Numbered from the stretch's first letter, positions 32,624 through 42,128 are shown. The stretch: 64,000 nucleotides of DNA from Agromyces sp. 3263 (GCF_031456545.1 NZ_JAVDUV010000001.1:682001-746000); one strand, 5' to 3'. Numbers and translations: made by a program. Notes: generated from the sequence alone by a model not told the origin.

Positions 32624-33748
32624 CTAGCGCACGTCCTGCCGGGGGAACACGACCTTCTCCACGATGATGATGAGCGAGGCGGCGACCGGGATCGCGACGA
32701 GCGCGCCGAGCACGCCGCCGAGTGTGCCGCCCGCGACGGCGGCGATCACGACGAGCGCACCGGGCACCGCGACGGCACGGCTCATGATGCGGGGGCTCAG
32801 CACGTAGGCCTCGACCTGCATGTAGATCAGGTAGTAGATCGCCGCGACGAGCGCGGTGAGCGGCGAGGCGGCCAGGCACACGAGCGAGATGATGATCGCG
32901 CCCGTGAGCGTGCCGACGAGCGGCACGAGCGAGAACAGGAAGGCGATGAAGGCCAGCAGGATGGGCGCCGGGGCGCCGATGATCGACAGGAAGATGAGGC
33001 TCAGCACGCCGTTGATGGACGCGAGCGACACCTGGCCGATCACGTACCGGCCCACCGACCCGGTGATCTCCTCGGAGACCGAACGGAAGCCGGGTCGCGA
33101 GCTGGCCGGCACGAACCGAGCCGAGTAGCGCTTCATGGAGGCGAGGGACGCCAGGAAGTAGAGCGTCAGGATGAGGACGATCGTGGCGCCGGTGAAGCCG
33201 CCGGCGATGCCGGCGCCGACGGCGAGGATGCCGCCGGTGAGCGCGCCGAGGTTGTCGGGGTCGGCGAACCAGTCGCCCGCCCCGTCGATCGCCTGCTGGA
33301 TGGCGTCACCGCCCACCAGGGAGTTGAGCCAGCCCACCAGGTCGCTGTTCTTGATGTTCTCGACGATCGAGTCCCAGTCCTCCACGATGATCTGCGTCTG
33401 CTCGATCACGATGGGCACGAGGGTCGCGATGAGTCCCACGAACACGCCGATGACGACGACGAAGACGAGCAGGATGGCGAGCCAGCGCGGGATGTCGCGC
33501 CGCTGCATCCAGCTCACCACCGGGTCGAGGCCGAGCGCGAGGAAGAGGGCGAGCGCCACGTAGAGGATGACCGTGCCGAGCTGGCCGAGGATGCCGCCGA
33601 GCAGGATCGCGAGCAGCACGCCGAGCGCCCCGACGAAGCCGATGCGGAACGCTCGGATCTTGACCTCGGGACCGGCCGACTCGGCGTTGGCGGTGACTTC
33701 CGCCGCGGGCGGCGGCTCGACCACCCCGGCGCGCTTTCGTCTCAACAT
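32624..33748 (-). CDS. AI-2E family transporter-like membrane protein
   Basis: A 374-residue protein with about eight membrane helices in the AI-2E/PerM pattern: two pairs near the N-terminus (FVGALGVLLAILLGGIL, LAILLVFVVVIGVFVGLIA), a long central soluble helix region (residues 110-170), and a C-terminal block including SLVPLVGTLTGAIIISLVCL and AVPGALVVIAAVAGG. The start at 33748 is preferred because a TAGCGT -10 ends 7 nt upstream (leaderless); the ATG at 33754 is in frame. Despite the name, most family members have no proven role in autoinducer transport; Na+/H+ antiport and general efflux have been proposed. A paralogue is at 54043. Confidence 0.85.
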   Translation of the reverse strand: MLRRKRAGVVEPPPAAEVTANAESAGPEVKIRAFRIGFVGALGVLLAILLGGILGQLGTVILYVALALFLALGLDPVVSWMQRRDIPRWLAILLVFVVVIGVFVGLIATLVPIVIEQTQIIVEDWDSIVENIKNSDLVGWLNSLVGGDAIQQAIDGAGDWFADPDNLGALTGGILAVGAGIAGGFTGATIVLILTLYFLASLASMKRYSARFVPASSRPGFRSVSEEITGSVGRYVIGQVSLASINGVLSLIFLSIIGAPAPILLAFIAFLFSLVPLVGTLTGAIIISLVCLAASPLTALVAAIYYLIYMQVEAYVLSPRIMSRAVAVPGALVVIAAVAGGTLGGVLGALVAIPVAASLIIIVEKVVFPRQDVR

Positions 33749-33863
33749 GGCCATGACGCTACGCGTTCCCGCCGACGCGGTGGCGCGCCGCGCCGGATCA
33801 GGGTCGCGCACCACCGGGTCGCGACGTGCCGCCGGGTCGGCGGGTACCGCGGGGTCGACGGCG

Positions 33864-34907
33864 TCAGAACGCGACGACACCGGCGACGATCCCCACGACG
33901 ACGGTCACCGCGGCGGCGAGGCCGAGGATCGCGGCGCCGGCGACGACGGCGCCGCGGCCACGTGCCGCGGTGCCCTCGGGCACTCGTGCGACGCTGCGCG
34001 TGCGGGAGGGACGGGCTCGACGGCTCTCGTGCTTCCCGCGCCCGGTGATGATCATGCCGCGGATGATGTCGCGCATGCTCGCGGCCACGTCGTGCGCGGT
34101 GGGCCGCACGGCCGGATCGGTCGAGGTCATCGCGGCGAGGAGCGACTGCCACTGCTCGGGCAGGTACTCGGGGATGTGCGGCGGGCGGTGCAGCCTGGCG
34201 AGGGCGGCCTCGATGGCACTGCCGGTGTACTCCCGCTCGCCGCGCAGCGCCTCGAGGAGCACGAGGCCCAGCGAATAGACGTCGCTCGACGTGCCGATCT
34301 CCTCGCCCCGCGCCTGCTCGGGTGAGATGTAGGCCGCGGTGCCCATGATGGCGCCGTCGCTCGTGAGGCGGGACCCGTCGATGAACTGCGCGACGCCGAA
34401 GTCGGCGAGCTTCGCCATGAGCGTGTAGCCGAGCGTCGGAACGTCGGCGACGAGGATGTTCTCGGGCTTCACGTCGCGATGCACGATGGAGTGCCCGTGC
34501 ACGTAGCTCAGCGCATCGGCGATCTGGGCGCCGACGTCGGCGACCTGGCGCTGGGTCATGGGCCCTCGTGCGAGGCGGTGCGCAAGCGAGCGCCCCTCGA
34601 TGTACTCCATCACGACGTAGCGGCGCGCGGCGCCCTCGTGGAGGAGGGTGCCGGCGTCGTGGATGTCGACCAGGCCGGGATGGTTCAGGCGGCTGAGCAG
34701 CCGGATCTCGCGCTCCCGGCGTTGCAGGTCGGCGACCGTGTCGTCGGTCGCCCGGAACACCTTGACCGCGACGTCGCGGCCGAGCTCGGTGTCGCGGGCA
34801 CGGTAGACGTCGGCCATGCCGCCCGAGCCGAGGTGCTCGCGGAAGTCGTAGCGTTGTCGGGAGTGGTCGGGCGCGGCGGCGGTGTCCGCGAGGGTGGGGT
34901 CGGTCAT
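33864..34907 (-). CDS. Serine/threonine protein kinase, membrane-anchored
   Basis: A 347-residue Hanks-type kinase. The glycine loop is LGSGGMADVY, the ATP lysine is in VAVKVF, the catalytic loop is HRDVKPEN, the metal-binding DFG is in LADFGVA, and the activation segment ends with GTAAYISPEQA. After the kinase (about 285 residues) a basic juxtamembrane stretch (RRARPSRTRSVARV) precedes one C-terminal transmembrane helix (AAILGLAAAVTVVVGIVAGVV) with almost nothing outside, so it lacks PASTA or other sensor domains. An AGGAGCC site precedes the ATG. The signal it reads is unknown. Confidence 0.92.
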   Translation of the reverse strand: MTDPTLADTAAAPDHSRQRYDFREHLGSGGMADVYRARDTELGRDVAVKVFRATDDTVADLQRREREIRLLSRLNHPGLVDIHDAGTLLHEGAARRYVVMEYIEGRSLAHRLARGPMTQRQVADVGAQIADALSYVHGHSIVHRDVKPENILVADVPTLGYTLMAKLADFGVAQFIDGSRLTSDGAIMGTAAYISPEQARGEEIGTSSDVYSLGLVLLEALRGEREYTGSAIEAALARLHRPPHIPEYLPEQWQSLLAAMTSTDPAVRPTAHDVAASMRDIIRGMIITGRGKHESRRARPSRTRSVARVPEGTAARGRGAVVAGAAILGLAAAVTVVVGIVAGVVAF

Positions 34908-35131
34908 GGGTCGGCTCCTGATGTCACTGCGCGCCTCGGGTTCGACGCACTCCGCATCGATGGACTCATGCGTGTGGTCAGGTTACACAAGGACCCGAGA
35001 CCGGCCCGAGGGCTTGCGCTGCGGCCGATCGTGCCGTATGCCGGGCGGGTCGGGAATGCGCGCACGCGCGCTGCGTTGTGGTTGAGGGTGGGGTGCGCCG
35101 CGGCCCGCGAGCCGCACGGACGAGGAGGAAC

Positions 35132-36670
35132 GTGACCGAGCAGACCGCCGTGGGATTCCGCTCCGACCGAGGGCCGGTGCTCATCGCCCTCATGCTATCG
35201 ACGGGACTCGTCGCCATCGAGGCCACGATCCTCGCCACGGCCGTGCCGTCGATCGTCGCCGACCTCGGCGGCTTCACGCAGTTCCCCTGGCTGTTCTCGG
35301 TCTTCCTGCTCGCCCAGGCGGTGTCGGTGCCCGTCTACTCGAAGCTCGCCGACACGGTCGGCCGCAAGCCGATCATCCTCATCGGCATCGGCTTCTTCCT
35401 CATCGGGTCGATCCTCTGCGGCGTGGCCTGGGACATGACCTCGCTCATCGTGTTCCGCGCGGTGCAGGGCCTCGGCGCCGGCGCCGTGCTGCCCGTGTCG
35501 ATCACGATCACGGGCGACATCTACACGGTGCGCGAGCGGGCGCGGGTGCAGGGCTACATCGCGAGCGTGTGGGCCGCGTCATCCGTCATCGGGCCCTCGC
35601 TCGGCGGCCTGTTCGCCGAGTTCCTCACCTGGCGGTGGATCTTCTTCGTGAACATCCCGCTGTGCCTCATCGCCGCGCTGATGCTGGTGCGCAACTACCA
35701 CGAGAACGTGGAGCGGCAGAGGCACCGCATCGACGTCGCCGGCGCCGTGGTGCTCACCGTCGCCCTGACGCTGCTCATCCTCGCCGTGCTCGAGGGCGGA
35801 CAGGCGTGGGCGTGGAACTCGTGGCAGAGCATCGGGGCGTTCGCCCTCGGCCTCGTGCTCATCGTGGTCTTCGTGCTCATCGAGCGGCGGGCGGCCGAGC
35901 CCGTGCTGCCGCTCTGGGTGTTCTCCCGGCGCCTCATCCTCACGACGTCGCTCATCTCGTTCGGCGTGGGCGCGGCCCTCATCGGCCTCACGTCGTACGT
36001 GCCGACGTTCCTGGAGATGACGGCCGGTGCGACCCCGATCGTGTCGGGTCTCGCGGTCGCGGCGCTCACCCTGGGCTGGCCGATCTCGGCGTCGCAGTCG
36101 GGCCGCATCTTCCTGCGCATCGGATTCCGCAGCACGGCGTTCATCGGCCTCGGCATCGCGGTGCTCGGGGCGATCGGGCTCTTCGCGGCGTCGCTCGTGC
36201 CGAACGTGTGGACGACGGCGATCGCCTGCTTCGTCGTGGGGCTCGGCCTCGGCCTCGTCGCCTCGCCCACGCTCATCGCGGCCCAGTCGTCGGTGCCGTG
36301 GACCGAGCGCGGCGTGGTGACCGGCGCGAACATGTTCCTGCGCTCGATGGGCAGCGCCGTCGGCGTGGCGATCTTCGGCGCGATCGCGAACGGCGTCATC
36401 GCGAGCACGGGCCTCGGCGAGCACTCCCCCGTCGCCATCCACGCGGCCTCCACGGCGGTGTTCTTCGCGGTCATCGTCGCGGCGGTGGCCACGATCGCCG
36501 GCGCGGCCGCCATGCCGAGCGCGCACGTCGACGACATCGAGCACCGTCCGGCCGAGCCGGCGGCCGCGCCGGCGGCCGCGCGGGAGGTCGCGCCGGAGGG
36601 CGCGGCGGAGGCCGGGCACCCCGTCGGCGAGGTCGAGCAGGCGGTCGCGCCGGAGCGCAAGCCGCGCTAG
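35132..36670 (+). CDS. MFS multidrug exporter, DHA2 (14-TM) type
   Basis: A 512-residue protein with about 14 membrane helices, motif A after TM2 (KLADTVGRKPIILIG), motif B FRAVQGLGAGAVLP and motif C ASSVIGPSLGGLFAEF. The GTG at 35132 follows GAGGAGGAA and is taken as the start. The last 40 residues are an Ala/Glu/Pro-rich cytosolic tail. DHA2 carriers export drugs, dyes or metabolites by proton antiport. The stop codon is shared base for base with the convergent gene: both end in CTAG (36667-36670). Confidence 0.9.
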   Translation: MTEQTAVGFRSDRGPVLIALMLSTGLVAIEATILATAVPSIVADLGGFTQFPWLFSVFLLAQAVSVPVYSKLADTVGRKPIILIGIGFFLIGSILCGVAWDMTSLIVFRAVQGLGAGAVLPVSITITGDIYTVRERARVQGYIASVWAASSVIGPSLGGLFAEFLTWRWIFFVNIPLCLIAALMLVRNYHENVERQRHRIDVAGAVVLTVALTLLILAVLEGGQAWAWNSWQSIGAFALGLVLIVVFVLIERRAAEPVLPLWVFSRRLILTTSLISFGVGAALIGLTSYVPTFLEMTAGATPIVSGLAVAALTLGWPISASQSGRIFLRIGFRSTAFIGLGIAVLGAIGLFAASLVPNVWTTAIACFVVGLGLGLVASPTLIAAQSSVPWTERGVVTGANMFLRSMGSAVGVAIFGAIANGVIASTGLGEHSPVAIHAASTAVFFAVIVAAVATIAGAAAMPSAHVDDIEHRPAEPAAAPAAAREVAPEGAAEAGHPVGEVEQAVAPERKPR

Positions 36671-38112
36671 TCGGCCCGCATGCCGGCAGGCCCGATGACC
36701 TCGCGCTCGAAGGTGCGGATCCAGCGTTGCCGCTTCGCCCGGTACTCGGCGTGCGTCGCGAATCGGTAGTGGTAGGCGTGCACGCGCACCCACGTCGGCG
36801 CGGCGCCGTCGAACGGATCGTGCGCGAGGAGCCGCAGCGTGGCGGCATCCGCTTCGAGCAGGCGCAGCAGGAACATCTCGAACCACGGCTCCCACATGCG
36901 GCCGAGCGGCAGGAACCACATCAGCCAGTCGAGCCGCAGGTGGTACGGCGCCCACTGCCGCGGCACCGCGCGTACGTCGCCCGGCTTGCCCTTGAAGCCG
37001 TACTCGCGCCAGTCCGACCCGTCGTCGGGCGATGGGTCGAGCGTGCCCTCCACGACGACCTCGATGCGCCGCTTCGTGACCGTGCCGAACGCGCCGTAGG
37101 CGTTCACGAGCATCCAGCGGTTGAAGCTCGCGTTCATGAGCTGCCGCCGCGAGAGCAGGTTGCGGATCGGCCACCAGCTCAGCACGAGCAGCAGGGCGGA
37201 TGCCGCGAGCACCACGATCGCCCACCAGATCGGCGTCGTCGCGGCATCCGTGCCCAGGTCGGCCGGAATCGCCGGGATCGCCCAGTGCCAAGCCGAGTCC
37301 GTGATGGCGGATGCCGCGAGCACCACGGTGATCCAGTTCAGCCAGGCGAAGTTGCCGGTCACGATGAGCCACAACTGGGTGAGGATCACGATGGCGGCCG
37401 CGATCGAGCCGATCGGGCCCGGTACGAAGAGCAGGAACGGCACGACGAGCTGGGCGAAGTGGTTGCCGAGCACCTCGCCCCGGTGGAACCACTTCGGCAG
37501 CAGGTGCGCCTGCCTGCTGAGCGGGTTCGGCATCGGCTGGGTCTCGTGGTGGTACATGAGGGCGGTGAGGTCGCGCCACTCCCGTCCGCCGCGGATCTTG
37601 ATCATGCCCGCGCCGAACTCGAGCCGGAACACGAGCCACCAGATCGCGACGATGATCGGGATCGGGGGCGGCTGGTCGTTCGAGCCGAGGAACGCCACGG
37701 TGAACAGCGCCTCGCAGAGCAGCATCTCCCACCCGAAGCCGTAGAACGTCTGGCCGACGTTCACGATCGAGAGGTAGAGGATCCAGAGCGCGAGGAACAC
37801 GACGAGCGGCACCCAGGGCGGGCCGAGCTGCGGCAGCCCGATGACGACGGATGCCGCGAGCACGATGCCCGTGACCGCGACGGCGACGAGGCGCCGATCG
37901 GTGTAGCCCCAACGGAACACGCTCGGCCCCCGGAGCCGGCGGGCGATGCGCAGGAGCTCGGGCACCGGCAGCAGGCCGTGCTCGCCGAGCAGCGGACGGA
38001 ACTGGTTCAGCGTCGAGAGGAACGCGAGGAGCGCGAGCGCCCCCACCCCGCGCTGCAGCACCTGGCGGGCGATCTCGTAGTCGTGCGCGTCGAACCAGTC
38101 GGGCCAGTCCAC
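36667..38112 (-). CDS. Lipase maturation factor (LMF) family membrane protein
   Basis: A 481-residue polytopic protein with the LMF1-type pattern: N-terminal helix near VGALALLAFLSTLNQFRPLLGEHGLLP, NVGQTFYGFGWEMLLCE, GAGMIKIRGGREWRDLTALMYHHETQPMPNPLS (here split: GGREWRDLTALMYHHETQP is the most diagnostic part), and a C-terminal soluble region with APYHLRLDWLMWF. Animal LMF1 assists lipase folding in the ER; bacterial homologues are widespread but their role is not established. A TAGCGT -10 ends 6 nt before the GTG start, indicating a leaderless mRNA. Confidence 0.82.
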   Translation of the reverse strand: MDWPDWFDAHDYEIARQVLQRGVGALALLAFLSTLNQFRPLLGEHGLLPVPELLRIARRLRGPSVFRWGYTDRRLVAVAVTGIVLAASVVIGLPQLGPPWVPLVVFLALWILYLSIVNVGQTFYGFGWEMLLCEALFTVAFLGSNDQPPPIPIIVAIWWLVFRLEFGAGMIKIRGGREWRDLTALMYHHETQPMPNPLSRQAHLLPKWFHRGEVLGNHFAQLVVPFLLFVPGPIGSIAAAIVILTQLWLIVTGNFAWLNWITVVLAASAITDSAWHWAIPAIPADLGTDAATTPIWWAIVVLAASALLLVLSWWPIRNLLSRRQLMNASFNRWMLVNAYGAFGTVTKRRIEVVVEGTLDPSPDDGSDWREYGFKGKPGDVRAVPRQWAPYHLRLDWLMWFLPLGRMWEPWFEMFLLRLLEADAATLRLLAHDPFDGAAPTWVRVHAYHYRFATHAEYRAKRQRWIRTFEREVIGPAGMRAD

Positions 38113-38194
38113 GCCCTCACGCTACGCCCGGCTGCCGCGCCGCCGGAACCCGCTTGCGCGGCGCGCCCCGGCGCCCCGACCTCCCACCCCCACC

Positions 38195-38279
38195 GCCGAA
38201 ATGGAGGAACTTCTGGGCACACGCCCGCGTGTCCCAGCACGGCACGCCGGGGCATCCCCCGCTTCCTCCTCCATTTCGC
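38195..38279. repeat. 85-bp palindromic element, copy B
   Basis: Ends GCCGAAATGGAGGAA and the complement of GCGAAATGGAGGAGGAA in inverted orientation, total length identical to copy A. The interior also folds (CTGGGCACACGC with GCGTGTCCCAG), giving a second, nested hairpin. It lies in the 272-bp gap between two minus-strand genes, where nothing else was seen apart from two copies of GGATGCCGCG. Confidence 0.75.
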
Positions 38280-38384
38280 ACGTGAGCGGATGCCGCGGGG
38301 CGAGCATCAGCCGGGTGACGGATGCCGCGAGGCAGGCGCGAGCGCCGGCGCGGGACCCTCAGGCGCAGGATGTCGCGCGCGCCG

Positions 38385-39830
38385 TCAGGCGATGCCGAAC
38401 TGCTCGCGGAGCGCGAGCTTCGCGGCGTACCAGCCGTTCAGGCCGTGCACCGCGGGTCCGGGCGGGGTCGCGCTCGAGCAGAGATACACGCCGCGCAGCG
38501 GGGTGCGCCACGGCGCCCGCGACACCACGGGCCGCTTCACGAGCTGCGCCAGGCTCAGCTCACCCGAGTAGATGTCGCCGCCGATGGAGTTCGCGTTGTG
38601 CGCGGCGAGGTCGACGGCGGTGCGCTGGGCCGAGCCGAGCACGAGGTCGCGGAACCCGGGGGCGAACCGCTCGACCTCGCGGGTGACGAGCTCGGTCGCG
38701 TCGAGTGTCGACCCGGCGGGCACGTGCGTGTACGCCCAGAGCACGTGCTTGCCGGTCGGCGCGCGCGACGGGTCGACGACGGTCGGCTGGGTCGCGAGCA
38801 CGTACGGATGCCGCGGCGCACCGTCGTCCACGCCGGGCTGGCGCCCCTGCTGCACGGCGTTCTCGGCCGCGGCGATCTCGTCGCGCGACCCGCCGAGGTG
38901 CACCGTGGGCGCGAGGCCGACCTCGGGGTTCGTCCACGGCACCGGCCCGTCGAGCGCGAAGTCCACCTTGGCGACGCCCGAGCCGTAGCGGTACCGGCGA
39001 AGGGCGCGGGCGTACCCCGCCGGGAGGTCCGCGCTGAGGAGCAGCTCGGGTGCGGTGTCGAGCAGCACCACGCGGCTGTGCACGTCGCCGACCGCGCGCA
39101 CCGGGGCATCCGTCACGATCTCGCCGCCGAGTGAGCGCAGCTCGTTCGCGAGCGCATCGGCGATGACCTGCGAGCCGCCCTTGGGCAGCCCCCAGCCCAC
39201 GCCGTGCGCGTGCATCGCGAGCAGCAGTCCGGCGCCGGCCGTGGCGAGCGACGGCTGCCGGCCCGCGGCGTGCGCCATCACCCCGGTGAGGAGCGCCGGC
39301 GCGACGTCACCGGCGAAGCGGGCGTCCCATCGGGAGGTGCCCTGCTCGAGCGCGCGCAGCCCGAACCGCGCCGTCGCGATCGGGTCGCGCGGCACGCGCA
39401 GCAGCTGCGAGCCGGTGAACTCGGCGACCCCGCGCTGCCGGGCGAGGAGCGGCGCGATGAGCCGCCGCCACGCCGGTCCGTCGCGTCCGAGACCGGCGAC
39501 GGTGCGGTCGAGCTCGCGCCAGGCGATGCCCGCGCGGCCGCCGTCGAGGGGGTGCGCGTACGACGCCTCGGGCACGATCCACTCGAGTCGGTCGAGCAGG
39601 CCGAGCCTGCGGAACACCGGTGAGGCGAGCGCGGCCGGGTGCACGGCCGAGCACACGTCGTGCCGGAAGCCGGGGAGCGTCAGCCCGGCCGAGCGCACGC
39701 CCCCGCCGATCGACGACTCGGCCTCGAGCAGCCGGACCGACAACCCGGCCCGCGCCGCGACGACCGCCGCGACGAGGCCGTTCGGCCCGCTCCCGACGAC
39801 CGTGACGTCGATCACGGGCTGTGGGCTCAC
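38385..39830 (-). CDS. Phytoene desaturase-like FAD/NAD(P)-dependent oxidoreductase
   Basis: A 481-residue flavoprotein with the dinucleotide motif VVGSGPNGLVAAVVAARAG (about 11-29), an acidic end of strand 2 (LLEAESSIGGG), the GWGLPKGGSQVIADAL segment typical of the phytoene dehydrogenase/CrtI-like and RetSat group, and a C-terminal FAD-contact GVYLCSSATPPGPAVHGLNG. No other carotenoid genes are nearby, so a role in carotenoid synthesis is not implied; many actinobacterial paralogues of this group are uncharacterised. GTG start five bases from the Nudix stop, so the two genes form an operon. Confidence 0.87.
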   Translation of the reverse strand: MSPQPVIDVTVVGSGPNGLVAAVVAARAGLSVRLLEAESSIGGGVRSAGLTLPGFRHDVCSAVHPAALASPVFRRLGLLDRLEWIVPEASYAHPLDGGRAGIAWRELDRTVAGLGRDGPAWRRLIAPLLARQRGVAEFTGSQLLRVPRDPIATARFGLRALEQGTSRWDARFAGDVAPALLTGVMAHAAGRQPSLATAGAGLLLAMHAHGVGWGLPKGGSQVIADALANELRSLGGEIVTDAPVRAVGDVHSRVVLLDTAPELLLSADLPAGYARALRRYRYGSGVAKVDFALDGPVPWTNPEVGLAPTVHLGGSRDEIAAAENAVQQGRQPGVDDGAPRHPYVLATQPTVVDPSRAPTGKHVLWAYTHVPAGSTLDATELVTREVERFAPGFRDLVLGSAQRTAVDLAAHNANSIGGDIYSGELSLAQLVKRPVVSRAPWRTPLRGVYLCSSATPPGPAVHGLNGWYAAKLALREQFGIA

Positions 39831-39834
39831 CGCG

Positions 39835-40575
39835 TCAGAACCCGGCTCCCATGGTGTTCACGTAGATCCACGGCAGGCGATCCATCACCAACCGATGCTG
39901 GTTGCCCTCGGCGTCGGGCCCCTCGTCGGGCACGGCCGGGTTCGACGACTGACGGCGCTGCTGGCTCTCGTGCTCGTCGTCCTCCTGCCAGAGGATGGTG
40001 CGGCCGTCGTCGCTGACCTGGCCGACATACGGCTTCACCTCGCCCGAGCGCAGCTCGGCGAGGGCCGCGTCGACGGATGCCGCACGCTGCAGCCCGTACA
40101 AGGTCACCCAGGTCGGCGGCCACAGCGTCAACGAGCCGGCGGCGTGCCGGTCGAGCGCGTCGACGGGTCGGAACCACTCCACCGCCATGACCTCCTCGGG
40201 GGCCGGGGTGATCTCCCCGTCGGGCACGCGCACGGCGAAGAAGGTGGTCCGGAGCTGCTTGGGCGAGTTCTTCGGGGGCGTCCAGTGCGAGAACGGCACG
40301 AGGTCGTAGCGGTCGAGCTCGAGTCCGATCTCCTCGCGCGTCTCGCGCACGGCGGCGCGGCGCGCGGCGTCCTCGGTGTCGACCGAGCCGCCGAGGGCGT
40401 CGGCCTCGTCGACGGCGCCGCCGGGGAAGACCCACGCGCCCGCGAACGAGCCGCGGTCGCGCGGCCGCTCCGCGAGGAGCACCTCGACGCCGCGTTCGCC
40501 GTCGCGCAACAGGACGACGGTGGCCGCTGCGCCGGAGACCTCATCGTTGGTGAGGGATTCAAGGTCGCTGTTCAT
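39835..40575 (-). CDS. Nudix hydrolase
   Basis: A 246-residue hydrolase. The Nudix helix residues are present as AAVRETREEIGLE following GGAVDE, but a 10-residue insertion (ADALGGSVDT) splits the usual spacing between the Gly and the REXXEE part, as in NUDT19/NUDT7-like CoA or NDP-X hydrolases. The C-terminus (LPWIYVNTMGAGF) is short and aromatic. A TAGTCT -10 ends 6 nt before the ATG (leaderless). It is coupled to the FAD oxidoreductase downstream. The substrate is uncertain: acyl-CoA or nucleotide sugars are possible. Confidence 0.85.
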   Translation of the reverse strand: MNSDLESLTNDEVSGAAATVVLLRDGERGVEVLLAERPRDRGSFAGAWVFPGGAVDEADALGGSVDTEDAARRAAVRETREEIGLELDRYDLVPFSHWTPPKNSPKQLRTTFFAVRVPDGEITPAPEEVMAVEWFRPVDALDRHAAGSLTLWPPTWVTLYGLQRAASVDAALAELRSGEVKPYVGQVSDDGRTILWQEDDEHESQQRRQSSNPAVPDEGPDAEGNQHRLVMDRLPWIYVNTMGAGF

Positions 40576-40656
40576 GCCTTCAGACTAGGCCGCGCGCGCG
40601 GCGAGCGCACCGATTCCGACCGCCCGAGGCGCGCCCCCGGTGGATACACTTCGGGC

Positions 40657-41466
40657 ATGCAACTGCCTCGATTCCGCGGACCCGACGACGAGGCCGTGTC
40701 GCCGTTCGCGACGTTCGTGCGCGCGCCCAATCCCGGGCCCATGACGCTCGACGGCACGAACTCGTACGTGCTGCGGGCGCCCGGCGCCGTGGGCACGGTC
40801 GTGGTCGATCCCGGTCCCTCGATCGCGTCGCACCTCGACCGCCTGGCGTCGTTCGGCCCGGTCGAGCTCGTGCTGCTCACCCATCACCACCCCGACCACA
40901 GCGAGGCGCTCGCCGAGTTCTCGGCCCGGGTCGGCGCGCCCGTGGCCGCGGTCGATCCCGCGTTCTGCATCGATCGTGCGCCGCTCATCGACGGCGAGGT
41001 GATCGAGGCCGCCGGCATCGAGATCGGGGTCATGCGCACTCCGGGGCACACGTCCGACTCGGCGTGCTTCGTGCTGGCCGACGACGGCGACCACGGGTCG
41101 GTGCTCACGGGCGACACCATCCTCGGCCGCGGCACGTCGATCATCGCCGATCCCGACGGGGCGCTCGGCCCCTACCTCGAGTCCCTCGGCCGGCTCAAGG
41201 CCCTCGCCGGATCGGTGCGCGGAATGGTGGCCGTGCTCCCCGGACACGGACCGGTGCTCCGCGACCTCGGCTCGATCTGCGACGACTACCTCGTGCACCG
41301 CGCCGACCGGCTCGAGCAGGTGCGCCGTGCCCTCGCGAAGCTCGGCGCCGACGCGTCGGTCGACGAGGTCACCGACCTCGTCTACGTCGACACGGATGCC
41401 GCGGTGCGGCCCGCCGCGGAGGCATCCGTTCGAGCGCAGCTCGTGTACCTCCGCGGGCGGGCGTAG
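40657..41466 (+). CDS. MBL-fold metallohydrolase (LACTB2/glyoxalase II-like)
   Basis: A 269-residue metallo-beta-lactamase-fold protein with the zinc motif THHHPDHSEA (about 74-83), later ligands H in RTPGHTSDS, D in LTGDTILG and H in LPGHGPVL. The C-terminal 70 residues form a winged-helix-like module (HRADRLEQVRRALAKLG), as in LACTB2-type hydrolases and nucleases. The N-terminus PGPMTLDGTNSYVL is also typical. TACACT ends 6 nt before the ATG, so the transcript is probably leaderless. It is divergent from the Nudix gene. The substrate (RNA, thioester or other) is not determinable. Confidence 0.88.
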   Translation: MQLPRFRGPDDEAVSPFATFVRAPNPGPMTLDGTNSYVLRAPGAVGTVVVDPGPSIASHLDRLASFGPVELVLLTHHHPDHSEALAEFSARVGAPVAAVDPAFCIDRAPLIDGEVIEAAGIEIGVMRTPGHTSDSACFVLADDGDHGSVLTGDTILGRGTSIIADPDGALGPYLESLGRLKALAGSVRGMVAVLPGHGPVLRDLGSICDDYLVHRADRLEQVRRALAKLGADASVDEVTDLVYVDTDAAVRPAAEASVRAQLVYLRGRA

Positions 41467-41470
41467 CGCG

Positions 41471-42046
41471 TCAGGCCGCGACGAGCGCGAAGCCGCCGGT
41501 CCAGCCGATCTGCTCGCCGACGGCGGCGGTCAGCTGGAGGAAGCCGAGCGACTCGAGCTCACGGGCGCGTGCGAGCCTGCCGGCGTCGACCGCGTTGAGG
41601 CCGCCGGCCCGCACGACGTCGGCGAGGGCCTGCTTGGCCGGCTCGTCGTCGCCGGCGATGAGCACCGTCGTGGGCAGGCCGCCGATGGTCTTCTGCGCGA
41701 GGGTCGCGGCGAAGTTGGTGTTGAACGCCTTGAGCACGCGCGAGTCGGGCAGCGCCTTGGCCAGCTCACTGGCGCGCGAGCCGTCGGCCGGCACGACGAG
41801 CGAGTCGAAGGTCTCGAAGTTCAGCGGGTTCGTGATGTCCACGACGATCCGGCCGGCGAGGTCGGCCCCACGTGCGGCGACGATCTCGTCGATGGCGAAG
41901 TGCGGCACGGCGAGCACCACGATGTCGCCGGTGATGGGGTCGCTCGTGTCGCGGCCCACGACCTGGACGCTGTTGCCGCCGGCGGCCACGATGGCCCCGA
42001 TCGCGCTGCCCATGTTTCCCTTGCCGATGATGCTGACCGTGGTCAT
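41471..42046 (-). CDS. NAD(P)-binding F420-reductase-like oxidoreductase
   Basis: A 191-residue protein with N-terminal IIGKGNMGSAIG (residues 6-17), R32 after strand 2 that would favour NADPH, and the segment VVDITNPLNF and KAFNTNFAATL typical of NADPH:F420 oxidoreductase and related short proteins. The conserved F420-binding part is hard to judge, so a general NADP-binding role is safer. It is divergent from a MarR gene, and the 102-bp gap carries a GTTGTCGCGTCAAC palindrome, so it is probably MarR-controlled and stress-inducible. Confidence 0.8.
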   Translation of the reverse strand: MTTVSIIGKGNMGSAIGAIVAAGGNSVQVVGRDTSDPITGDIVVLAVPHFAIDEIVAARGADLAGRIVVDITNPLNFETFDSLVVPADGSRASELAKALPDSRVLKAFNTNFAATLAQKTIGGLPTTVLIAGDDEPAKQALADVVRAGGLNAVDAGRLARARELESLGFLQLTAAVGEQIGWTGGFALVAA

Positions 42047-42114
42047 GTCGTCCTCTCGTGCGCCCCTGCGGACGCGGTTACTTGTTGGTACAACCATCAC
42101 CGTAGCCGCAATCA

Positions 42115-42128
42115 GTTGTCGCGTCAAC
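42115..42128. promoter_or_regulatory. Candidate MarR operator GTTGTCGCGTCAAC
   Basis: One base from the perfect palindrome GTTGACGCGTCAAC. It lies 9 bp before the -10 of the marR gene. A weaker GTTG-GTA-CAAC palindrome is at 42084-42094. The same operator type occurs in the second MarR intergenic region (46621-46660). Confidence 0.6.

Noticed and set aside
38385..39830. Carotenoid biosynthesis cluster
   Set aside because: Only one phytoene-desaturase-like gene is present and its neighbours are a Nudix hydrolase and an unrelated membrane protein.
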